A DNA stretch of 64,000 nucleotides from Pseudomonadota bacterium. GTDB taxonomy: Bacteria > Pseudomonadota > Gammaproteobacteria > Xanthomonadales > Xanthomonadaceae. Below the pieces are notes generated by a model. The model worked only from the letters and a program-made list of their open reading frames with translations. It was not told the origin of the DNA and did no database searches. The stretch is from the NCBI GenBank assembly GCA_030528565.1, contig JAUMYP010000009.1:1-64000 (forward strand), read 5' to 3'. Shown here one piece after another: positions 56,111-64,000 of this stretch. Both the position numbers and the translations under genes were made by a program. Every line of letters begins with the position of its first letter. Within the stretch, counting starts at the first letter, position 1.

Positions 56111-56785
56111 TCATGCCAGATTGGGGAGCCAGCCTTTGATGAAGTTGCAGGCCGCCACATCATCCCCCGTTACCTCACGTGCCTTGCTCGTTGCTTGCAG
56201 CAATAGATGCGTCATCGCTTCGGCGGCAACCGCTTCTGCATCTTGCCGCGCATCAATCACGCACTTACGACCCGGAAACGCCAAGAATATCTGCCTGCAA
56301 AGCTCAAGCGTCGCCTCTGTCTCAAAGGCATTGGGCATATCACCACGCGCACGGATGCGCGCCAAGCCATCGGCAGGCGGCAAATCAAGCAGAATCAATA
56401 CATCAGGCACTGGCGCAAAGCTATTGGCCGCCAACAACTCAGCTTCATCAACCCCCGCCGCACCCTGATAGGCCACCATGGAAGGGTAGTAGCGGTCAAG
56501 AATCACACACTCGCCACGCGCAAGCGCCGGGGCAATCAGTTGCTCTACATGCTCCCGCCGGTCTTTCAACAGATACTCCACTTCTTCGGCCGGAGATAAC
56601 CGCCCTTGCCCGGCGGATTCCCGCAAACGCATACCCCATACGCCCTGCGTAGGCTCTTTACTGCATAGCACTGGCACACCCTGCGCTGCCAAGTCGGCAC
56701 GCAGCCGCGCGGCAAGCGTCGTTTTGCCCGCCCCATCAATGCCTTCAATGGCGACCAGCAGGCCGCCCGGTATGCGTTTGTCCAT
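56111..56785 (-). CDS. tmk: Phage-borne thymidylate kinase
   Basis: Protein of 224 residues that phosphorylates dTMP to dTDP. Walker [11 protein letters not shown] (14-23), the [16 protein letters not shown] block with DRY at 97-99, and [21 protein letters not shown] with the LID arginines are visible. A chromosomal tmk should exist elsewhere, so this is a spare copy that could boost nucleotide supply or relate to a modified base. It is divergent from the rightward promoter at 56.92 kb. A CCCCGC/GCGGGG hairpin (56092-56106) lies downstream. Confidence 0.88.
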   Translation of the reverse strand: MDKRIPGGLLVAIEGIDGAGKTTLAARLRADLAAQGVPVLCSKEPTQGVWGMRLRESAGQGRLSPAEEVEYLLKDRREHVEQLIAPALARGECVILDRYYPSMVAYQGAAGVDEAELLAANSFAPVPDVLILLDLPPADGLARIRARGDMPNAFETEATLELCRQIFLAFPGRKCVIDARQDAEAVAAEAMTHLLLQATSKAREVTGDDVAACNFIKGWLPNLA

Positions 56786-56909
56786 GCCAATACTTTAACC
56801 CAAACCGATAGCCTGCCTTCGCGCAGGGCTTTTTCATGCCTGCATCTCGACGACAACTGCTTGAATCTAAAGGAGTTGCTTCGGGGAAATGTTGAAAGAT
56901 GAAGAAAAC

Positions 56910-56958
56910 TAGGCATTGCCTATTGACAGCCTCATAGGCAATGCCTACGATATTTCCC
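56910..56958 (+). promoter_or_regulatory. Rightward phage promoter with two CI/Cro operators
   Basis: A TTGACA box at 56923-56928 is followed 17 bases later by TACGAT at 56946-56951. Operator TAGGCATTGCCTA lies at 56910-56922, touching the -35, and TAGGCAATGCCTA at 56935-56947, between the two boxes. The same 13-mer occurs at the CI/Cro region 4.5 kb away, so the repressor should control both. This is the lambda PL equivalent. Confidence 0.85.
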
Positions 56959-56985
56959 ATCGCCACACGGCAATGGGAGAGCAAC

Positions 56986-57387
56986 ATGGCAACGCACAGC
57001 GAGTTCCGCGCCTGGCACAGCAAAGCCCGCGCAGCACGCAATCACAACAGCAGCATCAGCATCGGCAAGTTCTGCGGCTATGGCATCGCCGAGCGCGCCA
57101 AGCCGGAAGTGGTCGGCAGCTTCCACGGTTACGAGCTGCCCTTCATCGACCTTGACCCGCTGATCTGGATGGCGCACAACCGCCGCAATGCAGCGGACTA
57201 CCTGGCTCGCAAGCGTGGCAAAAGCACCCCGCATAACCCTTGCCCCAGCCGTGGCGAGTACGACTTTCATCGCTGGCGCGCCTGCCAGCCATGCGCGGGC
57301 ATGGCTCGCCTGCGAATGGTCGAGTCCGCCATCCGCTTTGACGGCGCGCTCCGCAGTGTGCTTTCGCCTTGGTTGCTCGCCGCATGA
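56986..57387 (+). CDS. First gene of the rightward early operon; unknown
   Basis: Protein of 133 residues with cysteines in a NPCPSRGEYDFHRWRACQPCAGM block. A GGGAGAG site precedes ATG 56986, and a frame extends upstream without meaning. An early-phage zinc-binding candidate; not recognised. It begins about 30 bases after the promoter start. Confidence 0.6.
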   Translation: MATHSEFRAWHSKARAARNHNSSISIGKFCGYGIAERAKPEVVGSFHGYELPFIDLDPLIWMAHNRRNAADYLARKRGKSTPHNPCPSRGEYDFHRWRACQPCAGMARLRMVESAIRFDGALRSVLSPWLLAA

Positions 57388-57551
57388 AAGCCATCAACGT
57401 CACCGTCCGCATGCGCGATGGCAGCCGCATCACCTACGGCTGCATCGCCCCCACCACCTTCGCCGCTTGCATGGCCGCCTATCGCCGCTTCTGGGGGCAG
57501 GTCGCCAGCGCCAAGGCCAAGCCCATCCACCCGCAACACAGACCCGCATGA
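57384..57551 (+). CDS. Small unknown early protein
   Basis: Protein of 55 residues (MKAINVTVRMRDGSRITYGCIAPTTFAACMAAYRRFWGQ). The ATGA overlaps with both neighbours show tight coupling. The frame begins as beta strands (NVTVRMRDGSRITYGC). Function unknown. Confidence 0.55.
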   Translation: MKAINVTVRMRDGSRITYGCIAPTTFAACMAAYRRFWGQVASAKAKPIHPQHRPA

Positions 57552-57691
57552 GTTACGACCACACCCCCAACCCCGTCGGAGCCAAGCGGCTCCGGCCTGA
57601 AGCCCTCGATGAGCGCAAATCCAAACCACACCAACCCGAACCCAACCACGAGCACACCCATGAACACACCCGCCCAACCCACCGCGATTGA
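57548..57691 (+). CDS. Small His-rich peptide
   Basis: Protein of 47 residues (MSYDHTPNPVGAKRLRPEALDERKSKPHQPE...), with a His-rich end (NHEHTHEHTRPTHRD). It overlaps the previous gene by four bases and the next by about 30. Its coding status rests on overlap and continuity only. Confidence 0.4.
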   Translation: MSYDHTPNPVGAKRLRPEALDERKSKPHQPEPNHEHTHEHTRPTHRD

Positions 57692-58061
57692 CCACGCCGC
57701 CCACGCCCTCGCGCTCGCCAAGCAACAGGAAGAAGCTGCCAAGGCTGCCCGCATCCGGGCTGAAGAAGTGCTGATTCAACTGGTCGGCGCCAAGCCCGAA
57801 GGTACCACCCGATGCGAGACCGCGTACTTCAAGGTCACCACCACCGGCAAGCTCACCCGCAAGCTCGATGAAAAAGCCTATGCCGCACTGGCAGGTGACA
57901 TTCCCGATGCCATTCGCGCCCGGTTGATTCGCGTCAAGCATGACCTGGTGCTGTCCGAACTGCGCCACCTGCAAAGCAACGAGCCGGAGCTGTATGCCCG
58001 CATCGCCCCGGCCATCACCGTCACTCCGGCCAAAACCGCCGTCACCGTGGAGACCCTGTAA
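57660..58061 (+). CDS. Phage protein linked to recombination genes
   Basis: Protein of 133 residues, helical (HAAHALALAKQQEEAAKAARIRAEEVLIQLVG), followed by GTTRCETAYFKVTTTGKLTRKLDEKAYAAL. This arrangement recurs in phage operons next to Sak4 and DUF669 genes, but the function is unknown. The start MNTPAQPTAI at 57660 and a TAATG overlap with the next gene support coupling. Confidence 0.65.
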   Translation: MNTPAQPTAIDHAAHALALAKQQEEAAKAARIRAEEVLIQLVGAKPEGTTRCETAYFKVTTTGKLTRKLDEKAYAALAGDIPDAIRARLIRVKHDLVLSELRHLQSNEPELYARIAPAITVTPAKTAVTVETL

Positions 58062-58837
58062 TGGCTATCTCGCTCGCAAGCATCTCTAAATCTCACGCCA
58101 CCCGTCCGCCCATCATGCTGATTCATGGCGGCCCCGGTGTGGGCAAGACCACCTTTGCCGCCGGCGCAGAAAACCCCGTCTTCATCCGCACCGAGGACGG
58201 CCTGGGCGCGCTGGAGGTCTCCACCTTCCCGCTGATGCACAGCTTCGCCGAAGTCCTGGAAGCTCTGCAGGTGCTCTACACCGAGCAGCACCCGCATAAC
58301 TGGGTTGTCATTGACTCGCTGTCCGCACTGGAGCCGCTGATCTGGCAGGCCGTAGCCAAGGCCGAAGGCAAGCGCAACATCGAAGACCTGGGCTACGGCA
58401 AGGGCTACACCATCGCGCTCGACTACTGGCGGCAACTGTTCGACGCGCTCACCGCGCTGGCCACCGACAAGGGCATTGGCAGCCTGCTGATTGCGCATAC
58501 CGACATCACCCGCTACGAAGCCCCGGACGTGGAAGCCTACGACCGCGCCCAGATCAAGCTGCACAAGCGCGCATTCCAGCTCGCCTTCGAACGCTGCGAC
58601 ATCATCGGCTATGCCGCCCAGCGCGTGTTCCTGCGCAAAGACGGCGACGGTTTCAAAGAACGCAAGATCGCCACCGGCGACGGCTCCCGCCTGCTGCACC
58701 TGGCCGAGAAGCCCGCCTTCATCGCCAAGAACCGCTACCGCCTGCCTGAAACCCTGCCCTTTGCCTGGCCGGATTTCAGCGCCGCCCTCTCTGCATCCCT
58801 CAATCCTGCGGCGACTGCCGCGCAACCCAAGGAGTAA
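58061..58837 (+). CDS. RecA-like recombination ATPase (Sak4 type)
   Basis: Protein of 258 residues. Walker A GGPGVGKTTF (23-32), Walker B WVVIDSLSALEP, and LLIAHTDI form the RecA core. The C-terminal part has the small strand-rich Sak4-like ending. In related phages it stimulates annealing together with the DUF669 protein. TAATG couples it to the previous gene. Confidence 0.8.
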   Translation: MAISLASISKSHATRPPIMLIHGGPGVGKTTFAAGAENPVFIRTEDGLGALEVSTFPLMHSFAEVLEALQVLYTEQHPHNWVVIDSLSALEPLIWQAVAKAEGKRNIEDLGYGKGYTIALDYWRQLFDALTALATDKGIGSLLIAHTDITRYEAPDVEAYDRAQIKLHKRAFQLAFERCDIIGYAAQRVFLRKDGDGFKERKIATGDGSRLLHLAEKPAFIAKNRYRLPETLPFAWPDFSAALSASLNPAATAAQPKE

Positions 58838-58842
58838 TCCCC

Positions 58843-59373
58843 ATGGCATACCTCGGCCAAAGCTATAACCTCGCCGCCATTGACCCGCAACGCGACTTCG
58901 GCGCCATCCCGTCCGGCGAGTACCTCGTCATGATTGTGGACAGCGACATGAAGGCCACCAAGGCGGGCACCGGCCAATATCTGGAACTCACCCACGAGAT
59001 TCTGGAAGGCCCCTACAAAGGCCAGAAACTCTGGGCGCGGCTCAACCTCATCAACCCCAACCAGCAGGCGGTCAGCATCGCGCAAAGCCAGCTGTCGGCC
59101 ATCGGTCATGCCATCAATGTGCTGAACCCCAGCGATTCGCAGGAGCTGCACAACCGCCCGATGGTGGTGCGCGTCGAGTTCGTCAAGGCTGACGGCGAGC
59201 GCACCCAGCGCGACAGCAATGAAATCAAGGCATGGAAGCGCTACGACGGCGCTGCCCAGATGCCAGCCGCTGCCGCACCGCAACCGCAAGCCCAGGCCGC
59301 CGCCCCGGCGCAAGCGGCGCCTGCCGCCGCCCAAAACGGCCTGCCTCCGTGGCAGCGCAACCAAGCCGCCTGA
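58843..59373 (+). CDS. DUF669 single-stranded DNA-binding protein
   Basis: Protein of 176 residues, MAYLGQSYNLAAIDPQRDFGAIPSGEYLVMIV, with an OB-like beta core ending at WKRYDGAAQ and a Pro/Ala/Gln-rich disordered tail that could bind partners. DUF669 proteins serve as SSBs for Sak4 recombinases. It starts five bases after the Sak4 gene. Confidence 0.8.
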   Translation: MAYLGQSYNLAAIDPQRDFGAIPSGEYLVMIVDSDMKATKAGTGQYLELTHEILEGPYKGQKLWARLNLINPNQQAVSIAQSQLSAIGHAINVLNPSDSQELHNRPMVVRVEFVKADGERTQRDSNEIKAWKRYDGAAQMPAAAAPQPQAQAAAPAQAAPAAAQNGLPPWQRNQAA

Positions 59374-59453
59374 CCCCTCACGCAGCCACGCCGGGTAACT
59401 CCCATCCGCTCATTGCCAGCCTGGCGTGGCTGCATCTCACCCTGGAGCACATC

Positions 59454-59969
59454 ATGAGCGAAACCAACACCCCCGATACCCAAGCCCCCGATTTTGTCGA
59501 GTTCACCGCCTCCACGCTCAAAACCGAGCTGATGGCCATCACCCTGGACGAGCTGAAGGCCGCTGTCGATGTCTGGCATCTGGTGCCGGAACGAGAGCAA
59601 GATGAAGCGATTAATCGCATTGAGCGCCGGGTACACGATGCTGTTGTCCAAACCATCCGCCTGATTTCCGGGCATGGCTTCACCCGCATCCCGGCATCCA
59701 TCGAATCCATCACCATCAAGGATGGCATCAAACTGGCTGCCACTGTCAGCCGCACCGATGCTGCGCGCCATGACCTGATTGATGCGCAAGGCAGCATCAT
59801 CACTTTGGTCATTGCCGACCTTTCCGAGTTCACCGATAGCCCGCACAGCCACGCAGCCGACCCGGATCAGGGCGAGCTGCGCCTGGAAAAGCAGGTGGGC
59901 GACATCCTCAAGCGCGCAGCCGATGACAGTCGCACGCTTGGTGACAACGGCCAGCAAGAGGCTGCCTGA
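59454..59969 (+). CDS. Unknown phage protein
   Basis: Protein of 171 residues. The acidic N-terminus (SETNTPDTQAPDFVEFTASTLKTELMAI) and a domain of beta strands (GSIITLVIADLSEFTDSP) are seen. A CTGGAG site precedes ATG 59454. It lies between SSB and the exonuclease, so a recombination accessory role is plausible. No family is recognised. Confidence 0.55.
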   Translation: MSETNTPDTQAPDFVEFTASTLKTELMAITLDELKAAVDVWHLVPEREQDEAINRIERRVHDAVVQTIRLISGHGFTRIPASIESITIKDGIKLAATVSRTDAARHDLIDAQGSIITLVIADLSEFTDSPHSHAADPDQGELRLEKQVGDILKRAADDSRTLGDNGQQEAA

Positions 59970-59970
59970 C

Positions 59971-61194
59971 ATGGCCACCCTTCCACGCCCGCAAAGCCCC
60001 ACCGTAGCGGCGATTTTCGCCAGCTACGAAGCCCGCGCCGAAGCGCCCCGTCCGCATCTGGGCGCATCAGTCATCGGCCAGTCCTGCACCCGGCAGCTCT
60101 GGTATGGCTTCCGCTGGTGCACGCAAGAAGCCTTCTCCGGTCGCATGCTACGCCTGTTCGAGCGCGGCCAGCGCGAAGAAGAAGTCTTTGCCCGCGAGCT
60201 GCGTGCCGTGGGCGTGGAAGTCCATACCCTTGACCCCCGCACCGGAGCGCAATTCCGCTTCTCAGTACTGGGCGGCCACGTCGGCGGCAGCATGGATGCC
60301 GCCCTGCTCGGCATCCACGAAGCCCCCGCCACCTGGCATGTCGGCGAGTTCAAAACCCACAACGCCAAGAGCTTTGCCGCCCTGCAAGCCAAGGGCGTGC
60401 AGGGCGCCAAGCCTGCCCACTACGCGCAGATGCAGCTGTACATGCACTGGTCGGGCATGCAGCGCGCCTTCTATCTGGCCGTCAATAAGGATACCGACGA
60501 CCTCTATGCCGAGCGCGTGCGCTACAGCCGCGACACTGCCTCTGCCCTGGAGGGCAAAGCCCAGCAGGTTGTGCAAAGCGACGAGCCGCCATTCCGTATC
60601 AGCCAAGACCCCGCCTGGTACGAATGCAAACTCTGCCCGGCGCACGCCCTCTGCCACGGCAACAAACTCCCCGCGCCTAACTGCCGCAACTGCCTGCACG
60701 CCACGCCCGAGATGGACGGCAACGCCCGCTGGTCATGCGCCCTGCATCGCCGTGACCTGGACACCGCCACCCAGACCAAGGGCTGCGATGACCATCGCTA
60801 TATCCCGGCCTTGGTGAACTTCGCCGAACAGGAGGACGCCTGCCCCGTCGGCAACTGGGTGGAATACCGCATCCACGATGGCCGCCGCTTCCGCAACGGC
60901 AGCCCGGAAACCGGCGGCTACAGCAGCGCCGAATTGCACGCCGCCCCCCCAGCCATGATTGATACCCCGGAAGCCAACTACTTCCGCCAGCAGGGCGCGC
61001 AGTTTGTGCCGCCCGCCCCCTTCGAGCCCGCCCCGAAAAACCCGGACATCACCTACCGCTGGCGTATCTACAACAACGGTCGCCACCTGGGCTGCTACCT
61101 GCACGGCAAGTGGCAGCACTGGCTGGGCAAAGGGCACCCTGATTACGACACCGCCGTGGCCGAAGCTGATGCGGCACTGGAGCAAGCCGCATGA
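59971..61194 (+). CDS. Cas4/RecB-like PD-(D/E)XK exonuclease with Fe-S cysteines
   Basis: Protein of 407 residues. Cys39 in SVIGQSCTRQLWYGFRW starts the cluster-ligand set, and Cys219, Cys222 and Cys228 in YECKLCPAHALCHG complete a Cas4-like iron-sulphur pattern. The nuclease core has Asp109 in GGSMDAALLG and Glu126/Lys128 in VGEFKTHN. A further zinc-like cysteine set (CRNC, WSC) lies later. A DNA end-processing exonuclease for recombination. Starts two bases after the previous stop. Confidence 0.8.
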   Translation: MATLPRPQSPTVAAIFASYEARAEAPRPHLGASVIGQSCTRQLWYGFRWCTQEAFSGRMLRLFERGQREEEVFARELRAVGVEVHTLDPRTGAQFRFSVLGGHVGGSMDAALLGIHEAPATWHVGEFKTHNAKSFAALQAKGVQGAKPAHYAQMQLYMHWSGMQRAFYLAVNKDTDDLYAERVRYSRDTASALEGKAQQVVQSDEPPFRISQDPAWYECKLCPAHALCHGNKLPAPNCRNCLHATPEMDGNARWSCALHRRDLDTATQTKGCDDHRYIPALVNFAEQEDACPVGNWVEYRIHDGRRFRNGSPETGGYSSAELHAAPPAMIDTPEANYFRQQGAQFVPPAPFEPAPKNPDITYRWRIYNNGRHLGCYLHGKWQHWLGKGHPDYDTAVAEADAALEQAA

Positions 61195-62921
61195 GCTTCA
61201 ACCTCCGCCCCTACCAGCGCGCCGCGATTGATTGCCTCTACAACCACATGCGCATGCACGACGATAACCCGGCCGTGGTAGTGCCCACCGGTGGGGGCAA
61301 GACCGTCGTCATGGCCGAACTCATCCGCGACGTGCTCACCCGCTGGCCGGGCACCCGCATCGCCGTGGTCGCGCACGTCAAGGAACTGGTCGAGCAGAAC
61401 GCCGACAAGCTCAAACGCTACTGGCCGGAAGCACGCATCGGCATCTATGCCGCCAGTCTCAAGCGCCGCGACCGCTTCGAGCCGGTCATCTTCGCCAGCA
61501 TCCAGAGCGTGTACAACCGCGCGATGCAGCTGGGCAGGTTCGACCTGGTGCTTGTGGACGAAGCCCACCGCATCCCGATTCGCGGCGAAGGCATGTACCG
61601 GCAATTCATCGCCGACTGCCAGCGCGCCAATCCAGACTTGCGCGTGATTGGCCTCACCGCCACCCCGTACCGGCTGGGCACTGGCCCTGTGACTGGCCCG
61701 GACTACATCTTGAACAGCATCGCTTATGAAGCCAGCGTCAAAGACCTTATCGAGCAGGGCTACCTGTGCAAGCTGGTCAGCAAGGGCGGCGCTGCCCGCG
61801 CCGACCTCTCCAGCGTGCATGTGCGTGGCGGCGAGTATGTCGCCAGCGAACTGGAGGCCGCCGTCAATCGCACCGAGCTGGTGGAATCCGCCGTGGACGA
61901 AATGCTGGCCTACTGCCAAGACCGCCGCGCATGGATTGTGTTCTGCGCGTCCGTGGCACACGCGGCAACTGTCAAGGATTGCTTGACAGTTCGCGGCATC
62001 AGCGCCGCCGTGGTCGAGGGCAATACCCCGCTGCCGGAGCGCGAGGCCACCATTGCCCGCTTCCAGCGCGGCGAGCTGCGCGCTCTGGTCAACGTCAATG
62101 TGCTGTCGGAAGGCTTCGACGCCCCGCATGTGGATGCCGTCATCCTGCTGCGCCCCACCAAAAGCCCCGGCCTGTATTACCAGCAAGTCGGGCGTGGCTT
62201 GCGCCTGCACCCCAGCAAGCAGGACTGCCTGGTGCTGGACTTTGCAGGCAACATCCTGGAGCACGGCCCCATCGACGCTATCCGCGTCGAGAAGCCGAAG
62301 AAGCGCGGCGACAAGGCCAAGGTGGTGACCGCGCCGACCAAGCAATGCCCGGCCTGCGCCGAGCTGATTCTGGCCTCGCTCATCCGCTGCCCGGAATGCG
62401 AGTTCGAGTTCCCGCGCGTGCTGGCAAGGCACGACCGCACCGCCAGCGATGCGCCCATCCTATCCAACGAACAGCGCCAGGCGCTGACCCAGACCTTCCG
62501 CGTCAACGCCGTGCGCTACGCCCTGCACGAAAAGCCCGGCGGCATTCCCAGCTTGCGCGTGGAATACCAGTCTGGCCTGCGCACCTTCAAGGAATGGATA
62601 TGCCTGGAACATGGCGGCCCCATCCGCGCCCGCGCCGTGGCGTGGTGGAAAGCCCGCATGCCTGCCCACCTGATGGACGACCCCGGCAACTACCTCGTTC
62701 CGCGCACCATCGACAACGCCCTGAACTACGTCCACCACCTGCGCCAGCCCACCCATATCCACGTATTTGAAGGCGGCAAATACCCTGAGATTGTCCACCA
62801 TGAATTTGACGAACCCGACCCCGGCACAGAAAGCGGAAATGATTCTGATATTGCAAAACGCGCTGGCGATTATCCAGGCGCTGCCGGAGAACCGCGACTG
62901 CCGGGGGTGCATTCACTTTGA
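61191..62921 (+). CDS. SF2 DEAD/DEAH helicase (UvsW-like) with zinc ribbon
   Basis: Protein of 576 residues. Motifs are PTGGGKT (32-38), DEAH (123-126), TATPYRLG, and a later QVGRGLRLHP (motif VI). A zinc ribbon CPACAELILASLIRCPEC follows near 386-403. It may remodel branched or R-loop DNA in phage replication and recombination. The ATG overlaps the exonuclease stop (ATGA). Confidence 0.88.
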   Translation: MSFNLRPYQRAAIDCLYNHMRMHDDNPAVVVPTGGGKTVVMAELIRDVLTRWPGTRIAVVAHVKELVEQNADKLKRYWPEARIGIYAASLKRRDRFEPVIFASIQSVYNRAMQLGRFDLVLVDEAHRIPIRGEGMYRQFIADCQRANPDLRVIGLTATPYRLGTGPVTGPDYILNSIAYEASVKDLIEQGYLCKLVSKGGAARADLSSVHVRGGEYVASELEAAVNRTELVESAVDEMLAYCQDRRAWIVFCASVAHAATVKDCLTVRGISAAVVEGNTPLPEREATIARFQRGELRALVNVNVLSEGFDAPHVDAVILLRPTKSPGLYYQQVGRGLRLHPSKQDCLVLDFAGNILEHGPIDAIRVEKPKKRGDKAKVVTAPTKQCPACAELILASLIRCPECEFEFPRVLARHDRTASDAPILSNEQRQALTQTFRVNAVRYALHEKPGGIPSLRVEYQSGLRTFKEWICLEHGGPIRARAVAWWKARMPAHLMDDPGNYLVPRTIDNALNYVHHLRQPTHIHVFEGGKYPEIVHHEFDEPDPGTESGNDSDIAKRAGDYPGAAGEPRLPGVHSL

Positions 62922-63018
62922 TAACAGAAGCGCCAACTGCCTGAAGTGGCGCGCCCAAGTCCCAGCCGAAGCCCAACCGAAGGGCTGCGAAAACTGGGAG
63001 CCAGATATTCCATTTTGA
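62800..63018 (+). CDS. Small cysteine-containing phage protein
   Basis: Protein of 72 residues (MNLTNPTPAQKAEMILILQNALAIIQALPENRDCRGCIHF...KGCENWEPDIPF). Four cysteines could bind zinc. The last 120 bases of the helicase overlap it. Start ATG 62800. Homologous-looking short proteins occur in many phages, without function. Confidence 0.65.
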   Translation: MNLTNPTPAQKAEMILILQNALAIIQALPENRDCRGCIHFDNRSANCLKWRAQVPAEAQPKGCENWEPDIPF

Positions 63019-63027
63019 GAGACCGAT

Positions 63028-63201
63028 ATGAATAAACACCCTCACGCCGAAAGCATCGCCCGCTTTGCCCGCGATGCCGCCGAAACAGACAAACCATGGG
63101 AACGCTGGCAAGCGTCCAGCGACGGGCAAACATGGCGGAATCTATACGCCATGCCCTCGTGGGAGCCGAATCTTTATTACCGCAGGAAGGAGAACCAATA
63201 A
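63028..63201 (+). CDS. Small protein, first of a tandem pair
   Basis: Protein of 57 residues (MNKHPHAESIARFARDAAETDKPWERWQ...). It starts nine bases after the previous gene and ends in a TAATG overlap with the next. The pattern HAE...A-D-A...T-x-x-PWE-x-W...W...P-x-W...YRRK is shared with the following gene, so the two look like tandem paralogs. Confidence 0.7.
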   Translation: MNKHPHAESIARFARDAAETDKPWERWQASSDGQTWRNLYAMPSWEPNLYYRRKENQ

Positions 63202-63617
63202 TGCCCGCACACATTCACGCAGAACATATGCTCCAGTACGCGCAGGATGCGATGTGGACTAACACGCCATGGGAATTGTGGGAGTGGCGGAGAGCAAACT
63301 CCAATGAGCTTTGGGATGAGTTGGAAGCAAATCCAACATGGTGTGAATACAACGAATATCGCCGCAAACCTCGCACCATCAATATCAATGGGCACGAGGT
63401 GCCAGAGCCGGTGCGCTGCCCTCTAAACATCGGCACTGAATACTGGTCTCCACACATCAGCTCAGGCGCACTTACAAATAGTGCCGTTTGGACAGAACAC
63501 GAATTTGATTACACAAGACTGCGAAGCGGAGTTATACACCAAACATGCGGAGCCGCCGAGTTACACGCTCGCGCCCTGTTGAGTTTCACAACAAAGCAGG
63601 AGTCGGGTGATGAGTAA
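63201..63617 (+). CDS. Larger member of the tandem pair, unknown
   Basis: Protein of 138 residues (MPAHIHAEHMLQYAQDAMWTNTPWELWEWRRAN...CEYNEYRRKPRTININGHEVPEP), continuing with a further beta domain (VRCPLNIGTEYWSPHISS). It overlaps the neighbours at both ends. Its N-terminal half repeats the previous gene's pattern. Function unknown. Confidence 0.65.
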   Translation: MPAHIHAEHMLQYAQDAMWTNTPWELWEWRRANSNELWDELEANPTWCEYNEYRRKPRTININGHEVPEPVRCPLNIGTEYWSPHISSGALTNSAVWTEHEFDYTRLRSGVIHQTCGAAELHARALLSFTTKQESGDE

Positions 63618-63927
63618 TAAACACACGCCGGGGCCGTGGGTCTACCGCGAATATGGCGGGATGTGCGGGACAAATATTTTTGTTGTCGAGCGGCCTTCCC
63701 GCGAACCTATATGCACGCTCCCTGACAATCGCTACAACGGTTTTGCTGGCGAGGCCAACGCCCGCCTCATCGCCGCAGCGCCGGATATGCGCGCCCTGCT
63801 GCTGCAAATCCACACCGAGTTGTCCCACACCGCGAGCGCTGATGCAGACCCGGAAAACTGGGAGGGCTACACCCTGCATCGAATTGAAAAGCTGCTGTGG
63901 CCGCAAGGCAAAGGAAGTGACCAATGA
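63610..63927 (+). CDS. Common small phage protein (HTPGPW...NARLIAAAPDM type)
   Basis: Protein of 105 residues. HTPGPWVYRE at the start and EANARLIAAAPDMRALLLQIH are a motif pair found in many phage genomes, without known role. The ATG at 63610 overlaps the previous stop region. Confidence 0.75.
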   Translation: MSNKHTPGPWVYREYGGMCGTNIFVVERPSREPICTLPDNRYNGFAGEANARLIAAAPDMRALLLQIHTELSHTASADADPENWEGYTLHRIEKLLWPQGKGSDQ

Positions 63928-64000
63928 GCACCCGCTACTACATCCTCACCGTAAGCGACGACGAATTTCCTGTACCGTCCAAAGAAATCGGCGAGGAAAT
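63924..64000 (+). CDS. Partial small gene at the right edge
   Basis: Starts MSTRYYILTVSDDEFPVPSKEIGEE and runs off the edge. ATGA overlap with the previous gene supports coding. Nothing more is visible. Confidence 0.55.
   Translation, partial: MSTRYYILTVSDDEFPVPSKEIGEE

Larger units (their letters stand above)
22014..64000. mobile_element. Temperate short-tailed phage genome (prophage), right end beyond window
   Basis: It starts at the tRNA-Pro half and contains, in order from the left, tail, lysis, structural, packaging and replication genes all read leftward. A CI/Cro switch at 52.4 kb follows, then lysogeny-linked accessory genes, then a rightward recombination operon. The gene set (P22-type portal, scaffold, capsid, gp4/gp10-like tail closure proteins, ejection proteins, no tail tube or tape measure) indicates a podovirus-like particle. 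No integrase is visible, which fits a right end outside the window. At least 42 kb is present. Confidence 0.92.

Noticed and set aside
56808..56834. Terminator between tmk and the rightward promoter
   Set aside because: The stem is imperfect, and no rightward gene ends here to need it.

Overview
The window is bacterial chromosome (about 1-22,000) joined to most of a temperate-phage genome (about 22,014-64,000, running off the right edge). The host part has the gene content of a GC-rich gammaproteobacterium. The panD-pgi pair, the yhbY/rlmE-ftsH cluster, the mtnB-mtnD-mtnC methionine-salvage set and a short plug-like secreted protein suggest Xanthomonadales/Lysobacterales. That placement is inferred from gene content; no rRNA is present to confirm it.

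Host region: ftsH and rlmE read left and diverge from yhbY and a Mth938-fold gene. A Na+/H+ antiporter (NhaC type) and a sodium:neurotransmitter-symporter-family transporter follow. Next come mtnB, mtnD, a DUF4298 gene and mtnC, then tgt on the other strand, sharing a bidirectional terminator with mtnC. A 267-bp MITE with TTA target duplications sits in the tgt/DUF502 divergent promoter region. After that come rhlE, a heavy-metal-associated domain protein, an outer-membrane-type protein, hutU, a secreted plug-like peptide, a type I phosphodiesterase, panD, pgi and katA. A truncated IS5-family transposase, whose terminal repeat matches the MITE ends, lies just before the prophage.

Prophage: the left junction is the 3' half of a tRNA-Pro gene (minus strand, CCA encoded), the displaced tRNA tail left by integration. 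The integrase and the restored tRNA should lie to the right of the window. The phage is a mirror-image lambdoid in logic and a short-tailed (podovirus-like) phage in structure. At about 52.4 kb a CI/S24 repressor faces a Cro-like gene across three copies of a 13-bp operator (TAGGCATTGCCTA type). Two more copies overlap a good sigma-70 promoter at 56.9 kb. Leftward from Cro run small early genes, a primase-helicase, an iteron-like repeat cluster, RusA, terminase, portal, scaffold, capsid, tail and ejection genes, a 2166-residue polyvalent virion protein (nuclease + zinc protease + LPD38-like), a lysis cassette with nested Rz/Rz1, and tail-fibre genes. Rightward from the second operator cluster runs a recombination operon (Sak4-type ATPase, DUF669 ssDNA-binding protein, Cas4-like exonuclease, SF2 helicase) and small phage genes.

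Most notable: (1) directly behind the repressor, and so probably expressed in the lysogen, is a coupled set of a HARE-HTH/PD-(D/E)XK nuclease, a membrane-anchored HNH protein and a secreted YHYH/Excalibur protein, a candidate defence or superinfection cassette; (2) an 11-bp motif, GGGATTGATTG, recurs 28-29 bp upstream of three phage genes and once upstream of the capsid gene, a candidate late-gene control element; (3) the giant polyvalent protein; (4) the iteron-like cluster beside the primase. Functions are read from motifs and remembered family features; no database search was run.
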